A stretch of 64,000 bases of DNA, taken from assembly GCA_964358485.1 (NCBI GenBank), contig CAYHPY010000003.1:55906-119905 (forward strand), written 5' to 3'. The notes beneath the pieces are model-generated. The model was not told the origin of the DNA. It was given only the letters and a program-made list of their open reading frames with translations, and searched no databases. The position numbers and the translations under genes were made by a program. Of this stretch, positions 33,256 to 42,418 are shown one piece after another (position 1 is the stretch's first letter; every line of letters begins with the position of its first letter). Origin of the DNA: CAYHPY01 sp964358485 (GTDB taxonomy: Bacteria; Elusimicrobiota; Elusimicrobia; UBA1565; UBA9628).

Positions 33256-34711
33256 GTCGTTCGCTCTGAGCCTCGGCGCACTGGCGGCAATGGCCGCCCA
33301 GGCCATGGCTGCTTGTCCGGATATCCGGCTGTGCCAGGAACGTGGAGACGTTGTCTTCCGTAACCTCGGGGGATTCTTGGCGCAGTTTTTGGGAGAGCAC
33401 TCCGCCGTCTACACCGAATACACGGGATTTGGCAAGCCCAACGAATTCCCCAATCACGCGGTGATCGAAATGTCTGGCCCCTCCGGAGTGCATGTCATCT
33501 CCTTGCAACGCTTCATTGACGACGCCGGCAGTGTGCTGCCACCGTACAATGGAGCGCACACCCAGAAGTTCGCGGATGTTCCTCTTGGAGTTCGAGATTC
33601 CCTCGTCGAGTTGGCTCGGCTCAATATGGACCTGGCCTACGTGACCCCGACCGGCGAGGGCGCAATCGGCCAAATCATTGCCTATAGCGGAAGCCCGCCG
33701 TTGAGTAAAGCCCAGATCGATGGCATCCGAAGCGACGGCTGGGTAGAGTACATTTACCGCCTTGCCGGTATTCAAATCCAAGGTGACATCATCGGAAACC
33801 CCGACTATTACAACCTCACGAAGGTGGTCGAGGTGCCAGGATTTGAGCCGAAGACTGTGACCTTGTTGAATCCGTCAACTCAACGCCTGGCAATGCAGGC
33901 TGCCAGCGTGGAAGACCCAGCCAAGGTCGGCCGGCTCCGCAGCCCTTCGCACGCCCCGAACAACACCTGCCGGAAGTCGCCACTCCGAATCGAGTGGGAC
34001 GCGGCGGCCGATATCCATTCCAGCTTGGCCCAGTATTTCGCGCGGGTGGACAAATCGGCGACGACGATTCCAGACGAGAGCGCTCTCCCCGCCGTCGCAG
34101 GCACGGCCGTAGAGAAAGACTTCACGCTGTCGAGTGGCAAGGACTATCGGGTCCACATCCGGAGCGTCGACCGGGCGGGAAACTGGGATGCCTACGGCCA
34201 AGGTGGGCAGCTCGTCACCGAGCACCAGGGACCGTTCTGCGTCGACAACGACAAGCCCGTGGCGCGGGTTCTTGACCCATCAGGGAATCAGGTGGGCGCC
34301 GGCGGTTTTACGCCTGGCCCTGTCACCATCGCGGTGAATGATCGAGTTGGCACCGGCGATGCCGCTGAGGCGTTCTCTGGACCTGGCCGACTCGAAATCT
34401 GGAAGGGTGACCCCGACACGGGCGGCACGTTGCTGGCGTCCAACGATGAGGACTTCGCCGAGCAGCACACGTATACATCGGCGGATGCCGGCCTCTCAGC
34501 CCTCGGAAACCTGCCCGAGGGAATGATACACGTCAGAGGTTCGAAATCGACACCGAAGGCCGTCCCCAAGTCATCACCCCCCCCGACCCCATGCCAGCCG
34601 GAACCTCCGCCTCGGTTTCCGCCGTCGACCCGGACGGAATCGTCAGCGGCCGGATCGAGGGCCCCTCCAACCGGATCCCCGTTCCCGTCAGCGACCCGTC
34701 CCCGACTTTGA
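33239..34711 (+). pseudogene. N-terminal part of a giant secreted protein, split by a 2-base frameshift
   Basis: This frame runs 490 aa, but the homologous reading ends near 34535. There AG is duplicated (AGAGG), and dropping one AG joins the protein in frame to the 34591-39411 gene. It begins with a signal peptide (ALAAMAAQAMAACPD). Next comes a ~170-residue domain with NHAVIEMSG and RSDGWVEYIYRLAG, which resembles a permuted NlpC/P60 (YiiX-like) peptidase in which the usual Cys is replaced by Ser. An Ig/FN3-like repeat follows (VHIRSVDRAGNWD). The last ~57 residues, after the frameshift, are out-of-frame and Pro/Ser-rich. Sequencing error, true mutation and programmed frameshift cannot be told apart here. 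Confidence 0.65.
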
Positions 34712-37700
34712 CCCAGCCCTTCGAGTGCTCCGCCCCCGGCATCTACACCGCCACTTTCTGCGATACGTTGAACCATTGCCGCTCCCGCAGCTTCGAATGC
34801 CTGGGGGGCCCGGGGATCGCATCCATAAGGACCGCCGTCTCTTTTACCTCCTTCTCCGTCACCGCCGACCACCTCAAGGGCAACTCCTTCCTCTGGACGA
34901 GCCCCGCCCCCTGCCTGCCAGCCGCGATCCCCCCTGACCGCTGGTGCGACTCGGTCCCAAGGCTCTCGCCGGGGGTATGCGTCAAACCCTCCAATTGCGA
35001 CGTCCATTGGCAGGCCGTGATGATCGCCTCGCCCAACCCGACCGGCATAAGCTTCACGGTCAACCTGCCCGCGGAAGCCGTCGCTCTCGGGGAGCAGCGG
35101 GTGGGGGTCACCTTCAAGATCATGGAAGGAACCGACCCCGCGGGATCGGGCGCCGTCTCGCCGAATCTTGAGTTGGGAAGCGGAATTTTCGTCCTTAAGC
35201 CCGGGGAATCGGCCTCCGGGGACGTGTCCGTCCCCTCCATGGGCCAGGACAAATCCCGCTGCACGGAAAACGGCGAGGCCTGCGTCCGCTCAAAGTCGGA
35301 CATCCCCGATCTGACCTGCCGGGCCGCCTCGGCGTCCGAAGCGGCCGCGGCCCAGGCCCGGAACTTGTATCCGCTCTGCGGCTACGACGCGCCCGGCGGT
35401 GCCTGCGACCTGACCCCCAGCCCGGCGGTCCACGCGCCCGCCTTGGTCTGGAGCGAGCGCTGCCCGGAGCCGCCGCCCGAGGTCGATAAGGCAACGGCGC
35501 GGGCGTGCCGTTTGGTGGCGGGCTCCTGGTCCTGCGAAGCTCCCGCTTCCTCTGGGTGCGTGGATGGTCATTGCACCTGGAACGCCGACGTGGCTCACAC
35601 ATCGACCTGGGGCTTCTTCGCCGATCTTCCGACGGAGCTTCCCGACCGGCGCGCCCCGACCCTTTCAAATTCACAAGTTTCCCCCAACGGCTCGTCCTGG
35701 CAAGACGCCTCCTTGCCCGTCTATTCCACCATGCCCTTTGCACGGGTGAGCGTCCAAGACCAGGGCTTCGGCGTTGAGCGAATCAGCGGGGTGAAGGTAT
35801 CAACCGATCCCGGCCCCGCGGTCCTGGTGGCCGGGTCCGAGACCTTGATCCATTTCGACGAGGGTGCCGGCCTGACGGCCGCGGGCTTGGGCAACAACTT
35901 AAACCTCACTGGCGGGACCTGGGTGGCCGGGCGCCATGGCTCCGCGATCCGCTTGAACGGCGCGGGCGACCAAGGCTTCTTCACCCGCAACGCCGCCTTC
36001 GACATTGGAACCTTCACCTTGGCGGCGTGGATCAAACCCAATGTCGCGAACGCGGGCGGGGCCATCCTGGCCAACTGGGGCGGGGAATTCCGCGGTTTTC
36101 AATTGGAGCTCATCGCCGGCTTTCCAAGGATGATCACCGCCGCGCAAAGCCCCGAGGAGTACTTCTACGTGACTGCCCCCGACAGGCTGGCCCCCGGGGA
36201 GTGGCACTTGGTGGCCGCGACTTTCGACGGGAGCTTCCTGGCCCTATTCGTCGACGGCGCGCTCAAGGGACGCGTCCCGGCGCGCCTGAGCCGGGCGTCT
36301 ACCCCGAGGTTCGGCAAAAGCGACGCCTTCATCACCAGCTTCCTGCCCGCTGCGGTGGACGGCTTTCGGGTAATTGGCCGGGCCTTGAGCGCGGAGGAAC
36401 TGCTTTGGGACTACCGACGGGGCTGGAGCGCCCAGTACAGCCTGGACGCCGGGACTTCTTGGAGAATGGTTCCCGAGGACAAACTTGCCTTCCCAGGGGC
36501 CGTGGAAGGAGGCGCGGGGCCGTTTTCCCTGGCAGCCGGACCCCTGGGCCTGCCGGAATCCGCAACGGCCAACAAGGTGGCGTTCTATTCGGAGGATCTG
36601 GCGGGCAACCGCTCCAGCATGACCTTGACCGTAAAGACCGCCGTCCCACTTCCCGATGTCCTGCCCCCGGTCACCAGCCTTTCCTTCGCCGGAATTTCTT
36701 CCACGGACGGGGCGGGCGGCTACGCCGTCTCGACGGCGACCATGGTCGGCCTGCAAGCTTCCGACCTCCCTGGGCCGGGAGCACCCGCCTCGGGGGTCGC
36801 CGGGACTTTCTTCATGCTGGACGGCGTTTTCGTCGACTCCAACACTACCCCCTTGGCTCCATTCTCCGCGCCCTTCGCCCTGGCGCCGGGGGCGCATGCG
36901 CTCCGCCATTACAGCGTGGATCGGGCGGGCAACCAAGAGCCGGTCCGCCTGACGGCCGTGACCGCCGATGACCAGGCCCCGGCCATCTCGATCATCTCAC
37001 CCCTGGTGGGCGGGGTTTACTCCTCCGGGGCCAGTACGATCAGCATCCGCTTCACGGCGACCGACGATCATGATCCGGCGCCGCGGACGGAGGCCGCCTT
37101 GGTCCAACTGGAGGACCGGGGCGCCCCGCGGGGGGCGGGGCCCGCTTCCGTCACCGTGGCGGCGGGCCAGGATGTGAGTCCCGCCACGCTCGACGACGGC
37201 CTTTGGGAGCTACGGGTCGAGGCCCGGGACTTCGCCTTTAATTCAACCTCCGCGGCGGGCGGGGCCTTCGAGGTGGTCCATGACGGCCTGCCGCCCCGGA
37301 CGTCCCTGGTGATCGGGGAGCCGCGGTTCGGGGCCCCCGTATTCGTGGCGACCTACACCTTTTTGAGCTTTCACACGGTCGACGACCTAGCCGCAGCGGG
37401 GGACGGCGCGGGCGCGGTGGGCGCGACGTACTACGCGGTCGACGGAGGACAGTTCGGGGTATTCACGGCGTCATTTACCCTGGCCGCGGACGGGCCCCGG
37501 CGGGTGAGTTTCTACAGCGTGGACCAATCTTCAAACACGGAGGCGGTCAAGGTCGCCACGGTGACGGTGGACGCGACGGCCCCGGCGACCGCGCTCTTGG
37601 TGAACGGCCAAGTCCCGGGCTCCCTGACGATCATCTCCACGGATTCGGTCTCTTTTGCGGCCAGCGACGGGGGCTCCGGGGTCAAGGAAACGCGCTACGC

Positions 37701-39411
37701 CTTGGACGGCGGCACCGAGCGGATTTTCGCTTCCTCTTTCACCTTGGAAGCCGGGACTCATACTTTGAGCTACCGCAGCCAGGACAACATGGGGAGCCTG
37801 GAAGCCGGCAACTCGGCATTCTTGACAGTCCTCCAGGCGGACCTGACGCCGCCGGCATTAAGCTTGGTTTGCCCGGGAACGGAGGCCGGCGTTTGTTCGG
37901 TGTTCAAGGAGTCGTTCACCGTTCGAGGGATGGTCTTTGACAAGAAACTGGCCTACTACCGGTTGGAATCAGGGGCGACGCTGATAAGCTCGGGAACGGC
38001 CAATCTGGACGGAACCTTGGGGGTTTGGAACCTGGCGGCCTTGGCCGGGGCGCAAACGCTGACATTAACCGGAGTGGACCTGGCGGGCAACGCCGCGTCG
38101 TTGACGCGCCAAGTCTTTGTCGGCGAACCCGCCAGGTTGTTGGTCTTCGGCTCCAAGAAGGACATGGGCCAACCGCAGGGGGTGGCGGTCGATCTTGTCC
38201 GCGGCGTGGTCTACGCGGCCAACGCCAATAAGGGCGAGATCCGCCTCTACGGCTTGAACGGGGCTTACTTGAGCAAGTATGAGGACTACCGCCACCCCCG
38301 TTCCGTGGCCGTCGATGAGAGCGGAAATCTTTACATTGCCGAGAGCGGAAAGGACCGGATAGTAAAACTCGGACCTTCGGGCAATGTTCTGTGGAGGAAA
38401 GGCAAGACCGGTCGAGGTCCCTTGGAGTTCAGGGATCCTTCGGGCATCGCCGCGCTGGGCGGCAAAGTGGCTGTTTCGGACACTCGAAACCGAAGGGTTC
38501 AGGTTTTGGATGGGGACGGAAATTTCCAGCAAGAGTTTCCGATCCCGGAGGGCTCGGAAACTCTCGTTCCCGACGACGGGGATGAGGACGACGAGCCCGG
38601 CGACCGCAGGGGTCTGCCGGTGGGAATCGCCCTGGACGGCCAGGGCAGGATCTACGTGGCGGATGCCAAGAACCGGAAGGGCTTGGCGTTTGGCCCTTCC
38701 GGTGAAAAATTGTTTGAGTTCGGCGGGCCCGAGATTTTCATGAGACCCGAGGGCATCGCGGTTTCGACTTCAGGGGAGTGCGTGTTCATTTCGGACCGGA
38801 TCAAAGACAAGATAACGAAGTTTAACGGAGTTGGGGAACGGAACCTGACATTCGGCAGTCAAGGCAATATCAAGAAGGACAGGGATTTGCCGGTTGAAAC
38901 CGTTTTCCGCAGGCCTGTCGGCCTGAACCTGGACACCGCCGGAACGCTATGGGTGGCCGACCGCAACAACGAGGTCATCCAGAAATTCGGGTTGCCGGGA
39001 GCATTGGCGGCCGGCGGTTCATCATTGCGCACGACCGATGAAGATGATGACGCGCAAGCTGAGGAAGGAAGTTCTGGAACCGCGGCCCTGGCCGAGTTCT
39101 TCCTGAGAGCGGCCTACGCCGTTCCCAACCCCTGCAAGAGCTGCGGGTCGCAGGGTTTCGTGGTCCAGGTGGGATTGGCGGACTCGGCGGTTCTCGAGTG
39201 CCGCAACATGATGGGGCGGGTTGTCTACAACACCGGCTTCGGGGCGCCGAGGATTAAGGACATCGGAAACGGTCAGGGGAGCCAGTACACCTACGAACAC
39301 CAGTGGCCCTTGTCCGGAGTCGGGACCGGAGTTTATGCCTGCGTCATGACGGCCCGGAAAGCCGGGAAGCCGGATATAAAAAAGATCATTAGAACTGCGA
39401 TCATTAAGTAG
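34591..39411 (+). CDS. C-terminal part of a giant secreted multidomain protein (LamG, Ig-like, NHL repeats)
   Basis: 1606 aa from the ATG at 34591, but the frame is open upstream and continues the 33239 gene. Domains in order: Cys-rich region (to ~330); LamG/concanavalin-like fold at about 415-610 (ETLIHFDEGAGLT, GTFTLAAWIKPN, WHLVAATFDGSFLALFVDG). Then come three or four Ig-like repeats with the YSVDRAGNQEPV / YSVDQSSNTEAV signature at about 690-1090, and six or so NHL repeats at about 1180-1480 (QGVAVD, RSVAVDESGNLYIAE, VQVLDGDGNF). The C-terminal ~95 residues begin YAVPNPCKSCG and resemble FlgD-Ig/T9SS-type C-terminal domains. Likely extracellular, for adhesion or polysaccharide contact. 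Confidence 0.75.
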   Translation: MPAGTSASVSAVDPDGIVSGRIEGPSNRIPVPVSDPSPTLTQPFECSAPGIYTATFCDTLNHCRSRSFECLGGPGIASIRTAVSFTSFSVTADHLKGNSFLWTSPAPCLPAAIPPDRWCDSVPRLSPGVCVKPSNCDVHWQAVMIASPNPTGISFTVNLPAEAVALGEQRVGVTFKIMEGTDPAGSGAVSPNLELGSGIFVLKPGESASGDVSVPSMGQDKSRCTENGEACVRSKSDIPDLTCRAASASEAAAAQARNLYPLCGYDAPGGACDLTPSPAVHAPALVWSERCPEPPPEVDKATARACRLVAGSWSCEAPASSGCVDGHCTWNADVAHTSTWGFFADLPTELPDRRAPTLSNSQVSPNGSSWQDASLPVYSTMPFARVSVQDQGFGVERISGVKVSTDPGPAVLVAGSETLIHFDEGAGLTAAGLGNNLNLTGGTWVAGRHGSAIRLNGAGDQGFFTRNAAFDIGTFTLAAWIKPNVANAGGAILANWGGEFRGFQLELIAGFPRMITAAQSPEEYFYVTAPDRLAPGEWHLVAATFDGSFLALFVDGALKGRVPARLSRASTPRFGKSDAFITSFLPAAVDGFRVIGRALSAEELLWDYRRGWSAQYSLDAGTSWRMVPEDKLAFPGAVEGGAGPFSLAAGPLGLPESATANKVAFYSEDLAGNRSSMTLTVKTAVPLPDVLPPVTSLSFAGISSTDGAGGYAVSTATMVGLQASDLPGPGAPASGVAGTFFMLDGVFVDSNTTPLAPFSAPFALAPGAHALRHYSVDRAGNQEPVRLTAVTADDQAPAISIISPLVGGVYSSGASTISIRFTATDDHDPAPRTEAALVQLEDRGAPRGAGPASVTVAAGQDVSPATLDDGLWELRVEARDFAFNSTSAAGGAFEVVHDGLPPRTSLVIGEPRFGAPVFVATYTFLSFHTVDDLAAAGDGAGAVGATYYAVDGGQFGVFTASFTLAADGPRRVSFYSVDQSSNTEAVKVATVTVDATAPATALLVNGQVPGSLTIISTDSVSFAASDGGSGVKETRYALDGGTERIFASSFTLEAGTHTLSYRSQDNMGSLEAGNSAFLTVLQADLTPPALSLVCPGTEAGVCSVFKESFTVRGMVFDKKLAYYRLESGATLISSGTANLDGTLGVWNLAALAGAQTLTLTGVDLAGNAASLTRQVFVGEPARLLVFGSKKDMGQPQGVAVDLVRGVVYAANANKGEIRLYGLNGAYLSKYEDYRHPRSVAVDESGNLYIAESGKDRIVKLGPSGNVLWRKGKTGRGPLEFRDPSGIAALGGKVAVSDTRNRRVQVLDGDGNFQQEFPIPEGSETLVPDDGDEDDEPGDRRGLPVGIALDGQGRIYVADAKNRKGLAFGPSGEKLFEFGGPEIFMRPEGIAVSTSGECVFISDRIKDKITKFNGVGERNLTFGSQGNIKKDRDLPVETVFRRPVGLNLDTAGTLWVADRNNEVIQKFGLPGALAAGGSSLRTTDEDDDAQAEEGSSGTAALAEFFLRAAYAVPNPCKSCGSQGFVVQVGLADSAVLECRNMMGRVVYNTGFGAPRIKDIGNGQGSQYTYEHQWPLSGVGTGVYACVMTARKAGKPDIKKIIRTAIIK

Positions 39412-39513
39412 TTCGGGTGACAATCTCCCTTCCATCGCCCCACCCGCATCGGAAAATCCCGTTGATGGCCGCTCCGTTGCGGGCTTTTTTCCCGACCTGG
39501 GAGGAGGGGTTCT

Positions 39514-40467
39514 ATGCGGATGGGACAAGGCGGAAATCGCTGGGTGATCGTGCTCTCCGGGGGCAACGGAGAGCGGCTGGCGCCGCTGGTGCGGCGGGTC
39601 CTCGGGAAGGCCGTTCCCAAGCAGTATTGCGCGTTTTCGGGTTCGCGCACGATGCTCGAGCACACCTACGACCGGGCCTTGGCGCTAGCGCCCGAGGAGC
39701 GCGTCGTCACCGTCATCGGCCGGGACCACCGCTGCCACCTCAACAGGGCCTGCCGGCCTCCCGGGCGGATCGTCGAACAGCCGGCCAATTTGGACACCGC
39801 TCCGGGCATCTTCCTGCCGGCGGCCTATGTCCGCGCGGCCGATCCGGACGCCACCGTCGTGATCCTGCCGTCCGACCATTTCATCCGCCCCCAGGGGCGA
39901 TTCACGATGCGAGTCGAGTTGGCCGCGCTTTGGGCCGAGCGCCTTCCCGGGAGGCTGATCTTGCTGGCCGCCGAAGCCGAGGGCCCGGAGACCGATTACG
40001 GCTGGATCGAGCCCGGCTGGCGCCTTTCCGAGCATTTCGGAGCCGTTCCCCGGGAGGCCGTGCGCTTTCACGAAAAGCCCTCGGCTTCGGACGCGAAAGG
40101 TTTTCACCGGAGAGGCTTTCTGTGGAACACCTTCATCATCGCCTGCAAGGTCCGGACCCTGTGGACCCTGGGCCGCAGGCTGCTTCCCGGGCTCATGGCG
40201 GGCTTCGACGCGTTTTCGGGAAGCCTCGGGGAGCCGGACGAGGCCGCGGCCTTGGAGGCCCTGTATCGGGGCATGCCTTCGGTCAATTTCTCGAAGGCGG
40301 TGCTGGAACGGGCTCAGGGGCGCATCGGCGTTCTTCCCCTGGAGGGAGTGGAGTGGGACGACTGGGGGCGGCCCGAGCGGGTGGAGTCCGCGCTCGCGCG
40401 CCTGGGCCGGGAGATGCCGGTGTGGCGGCCGGCCACGGCGAGGGTCCCCGTTTTGGCTCACGCCTGA
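39514..40467 (+). CDS. Mannose-1-phosphate guanylyltransferase-like nucleotidyltransferase
   Basis: 317 aa. N-terminal nucleotide-binding motif is close to GGxGxRLxPL (LSGGNGERLAPL), followed by GKAVPKQY. VVILPSDHFI is the ManC-type loop, TDYGWIEPG and HEKP follow, and the last third contains SVNFSKAVLE. This is the catalytic domain of GDP-mannose pyrophosphorylase, which makes the GDP-mannose needed by the Gmd-like enzyme of the glycan operon. The C-terminal isomerase (cupin) half of bifunctional enzymes is absent. A good Shine-Dalgarno (GGAGGGG) precedes the ATG. Confidence 0.82.
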   Translation: MRMGQGGNRWVIVLSGGNGERLAPLVRRVLGKAVPKQYCAFSGSRTMLEHTYDRALALAPEERVVTVIGRDHRCHLNRACRPPGRIVEQPANLDTAPGIFLPAAYVRAADPDATVVILPSDHFIRPQGRFTMRVELAALWAERLPGRLILLAAEAEGPETDYGWIEPGWRLSEHFGAVPREAVRFHEKPSASDAKGFHRRGFLWNTFIIACKVRTLWTLGRRLLPGLMAGFDAFSGSLGEPDEAAALEALYRGMPSVNFSKAVLERAQGRIGVLPLEGVEWDDWGRPERVESALARLGREMPVWRPATARVPVLAHA

Positions 40468-40481
40468 AGCGCCGGGGCGGG

Positions 40482-40883
40482 TCAGCGGTTGGCCAGGGCT
40501 TTCTCGATTTGGGAAATGATTTCGACGGCGACGGCCTTGTCCTTGATGATCAGGTTCTTGCGGGCGTCGACGGAAACCTTGGTGGCCTTGTTGGTGACGC
40601 TTTTGACCTCCACGGTGATCGTGAGGTCGGGGGTTTCCCCTTTGAGAAAGTGTCCTCCGTCGATTTCGTCCTCGACGTCCAGGGAGATGCCCATTTTCTT
40701 GAGGGCGCGGACGGCCGCCGCGTGCACTTTTTTCTCGGGAGAGGTGAAAGTCCGGTAGGCGACGTTGGTGACGGTGTATTCGATGCCCGAGGCCGCCCCG
40801 GTCAGGGCCAGGGCGACGCAGCCCGACTGGGCCGCGGCCGCCAAGCAAAGGACGGCCGCCAGGGGTTGGTAAATTCGTTGCAC
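40482..40883 (-). CDS. DUF3568-like small lipoprotein
   Basis: 133 aa from the GTG at 40883. Lipoprotein signal peptide with lipobox-like LAAAAQSGC near residue 23. The mature ~110 residues follow the DUF3568 pattern: a pseudo-repeat with KKVHAAAVRALKKMGI, a beta stretch ending LTITVEVKSV, and IISQIEKAL at the end. Function of the family is unknown. The start is fixed by the -10 TATCAT, 7 nt before the GTG. The longer upstream frame would cross the divergent universal-stress gene. Confidence 0.75.
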   Translation of the reverse strand: MQRIYQPLAAVLCLAAAAQSGCVALALTGAASGIEYTVTNVAYRTFTSPEKKVHAAAVRALKKMGISLDVEDEIDGGHFLKGETPDLTITVEVKSVTNKATKVSVDARKNLIIKDKAVAVEIISQIEKALANR

Positions 40884-40890
40884 TTGTTTA

Positions 40891-40896
40891 ATGATA
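40891..40896 (-). promoter_or_regulatory. -10 box of the lipoprotein gene (leaderless GTG)
   Basis: Minus-strand TATCAT, then TAAACAA, then GTG at 40883. Confidence 0.5.
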
Positions 40897-40923
40897 GAAA
40901 AAGGCCGTAGGGGGGATAAAGCC

Positions 40924-41799
40924 ATGATTCGATTTCCGCCGAAGAAAATCCTCGTTCCTTTTGATTTTACCGAGGCTTCCCTGGACGCCTGGGGCCAGGC
41001 CAAGGACATGGCCGCCCGCTTTGGGGGCGAGGTGGAGGCCGTTTACGTGGAGGATCTGCTTCCGGGCGACGCCTGGGAGCCGCTTCAGGCCCGGGTCACC
41101 CCCGGATTGCGCAAGCAGATCGTTTCTCATCTGCGCACCCGCTTGGGCGCCCAGGCCAAAATCCATGTCCTGGAGGGAGACCCCGCGCTCAGCATCCTCT
41201 CCCTGATCCGCCGCCTGAAACCGGATTTGGTGGCCATGGGCACCACGGGGCGCCGCGGGCTGTCCCGCCTTTGGGCGGGCTCGGTCGCGGAGGCGGTGGT
41301 GCATTCCTCTCCGGCCCCGGTCATGACGCTCCACGCCCGCGCCACCAAGATCGACGGGGTCCTGGTTCCGGTCAACTTCACCGATTACTCGGAGTACGGC
41401 CTGGCCTACGCGGCCGCCGCCGCGGCGGCCATGAAGCTTCCCTTGACGGTCCTTCATGTGGTCTCTGACCCGGCCCGCTGCCCCAATCCGAAATTCCGCC
41501 TCAACACCTTGGTCGCACGGCTTCCCGAGGAGGTCCGCAAGAACCTCGACCTGAGCGTCCTGGTCAAGGCGGGGGCCCCGGTGGAGACGATCCTGACCAC
41601 GGCCGGGGTGCATTCCCTGATCGCCTTGGTCGCCCATCGCAAGTCCCTCCTTCAGGACTGGGTGCTGGGCACGACCGCCGAGAGGGTTTTGCGCCACAGC
41701 CGGGGGCCGGTGCTGGCGGTTCCCTCCCCGAACCGGCCGTTCCAGTGGAAACGCTGGCTTCCCGCCGCCGAGGCCGTTTCCGGAGCCGCTAAAGGGTAG
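40924..41799 (+). CDS. Tandem universal stress protein (two USP domains)
   Basis: 291 aa. The first domain (about 1-140) has ILVPFDFTEAS and the nucleotide-binding loop MGTTGRRGLSRLWAGSVAEAVVHSSPAPV, close to the G-2x-G-9x-G(S/T) ATP motif. The second domain (about 145-270) begins VLVPVNFTDYSEYGL and is less conserved in its loop (LVAHRKSLLQDWVLGTTAERVL). Start at 40924 chosen because of the GGGGGG purine tract 7 nt before it. Divergent from the lipoprotein gene; its 3' end overlaps the convergent radical SAM gene by 11 nt. Confidence 0.85.
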   Translation: MIRFPPKKILVPFDFTEASLDAWGQAKDMAARFGGEVEAVYVEDLLPGDAWEPLQARVTPGLRKQIVSHLRTRLGAQAKIHVLEGDPALSILSLIRRLKPDLVAMGTTGRRGLSRLWAGSVAEAVVHSSPAPVMTLHARATKIDGVLVPVNFTDYSEYGLAYAAAAAAAMKLPLTVLHVVSDPARCPNPKFRLNTLVARLPEEVRKNLDLSVLVKAGAPVETILTTAGVHSLIALVAHRKSLLQDWVLGTTAERVLRHSRGPVLAVPSPNRPFQWKRWLPAAEAVSGAAKG

Positions 41800-42418
41800 G
41801 GCGGGGTCGAAACTTCGCGCCCAGGTCCGCGGCCAGCCGGCGAACGGCCGCCAGGTCGACTTCCGGGAATTCGACCGCGGTGACCGTCGTGTCCAGGCCC
41901 GCCCGGACGCAGGCGCGCACGAATTCCTGAACCTGGGCAAAACCCTGATCCCGGAAGGCGGGCTTGGGCCGGTGCAGTTGCAACCATTGGGTGGGGTCGG
42001 CGGTGTTGAGGCTCACCGACACGCTGTCCAGGCGGGAGGCTAGTTCCGGGACGATGTCCCGTTTCCAGATCGCGCTGCCCAAGCCGACCGTGTTCAGGCG
42101 CAGGCGGGGGCGCTTGGGCAGCGTTCGGATTTTGTCGCAAACATTTCCTATCGCCGTCAGGCGATAGGTGGGTTCGCCGAAACCGCAGAAAATTATTTCG
42201 GGCGGCCGTTCCGTTACGGCTGCCCGAAATACCTCGCTTGTTATTTCTTCATCCGTCAGTTCCGTTGAAACTTTTACTTTTAAATCCGTTCCCCGGTAAT
42301 CCCACTTCCACTTCCTTTTGGCGCAGAATCCGCAGGCCGTCGGACACCGATTTGTCATGCTCACATACAGCCGCCCCTGGTAAAAATAAACCGCGCGCGG
42401 CGGGGCGGCTGCCTTCAT
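41789..42418 (-). CDS. Radical SAM protein, TatD-associated type
   Basis: 209 aa, a short radical SAM domain. CPTACGFCAKRK carries the three iron-sulfur cysteines (CxxxCxxC), and IIFCGFGEPTYRL is the SAM-binding GGE-like motif. Size and motifs fit the small family often found beside TatD nucleases (TIGR04038-like); no tatD gene is nearby. The reaction is unknown. The start overlaps the ribF stop by 4 nt (ATGA), so it is in an operon with the FAD synthetase and the HExxH protein. Confidence 0.8.
   Translation of the reverse strand: MKAAAPPRAVYFYQGRLYVSMTNRCPTACGFCAKRKWKWDYRGTDLKVKVSTELTDEEITSEVFRAAVTERPPEIIFCGFGEPTYRLTAIGNVCDKIRTLPKRPRLRLNTVGLGSAIWKRDIVPELASRLDSVSVSLNTADPTQWLQLHRPKPAFRDQGFAQVQEFVRACVRAGLDTTVTAVEFPEVDLAAVRRLAADLGAKFRPRPTL

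Noticed and set aside
34536..34546. GGTTCGAAATC as a tRNA T-arm
   Set aside because: No pairing stem or cloverleaf around it; it lies in coding sequence at the frameshift.
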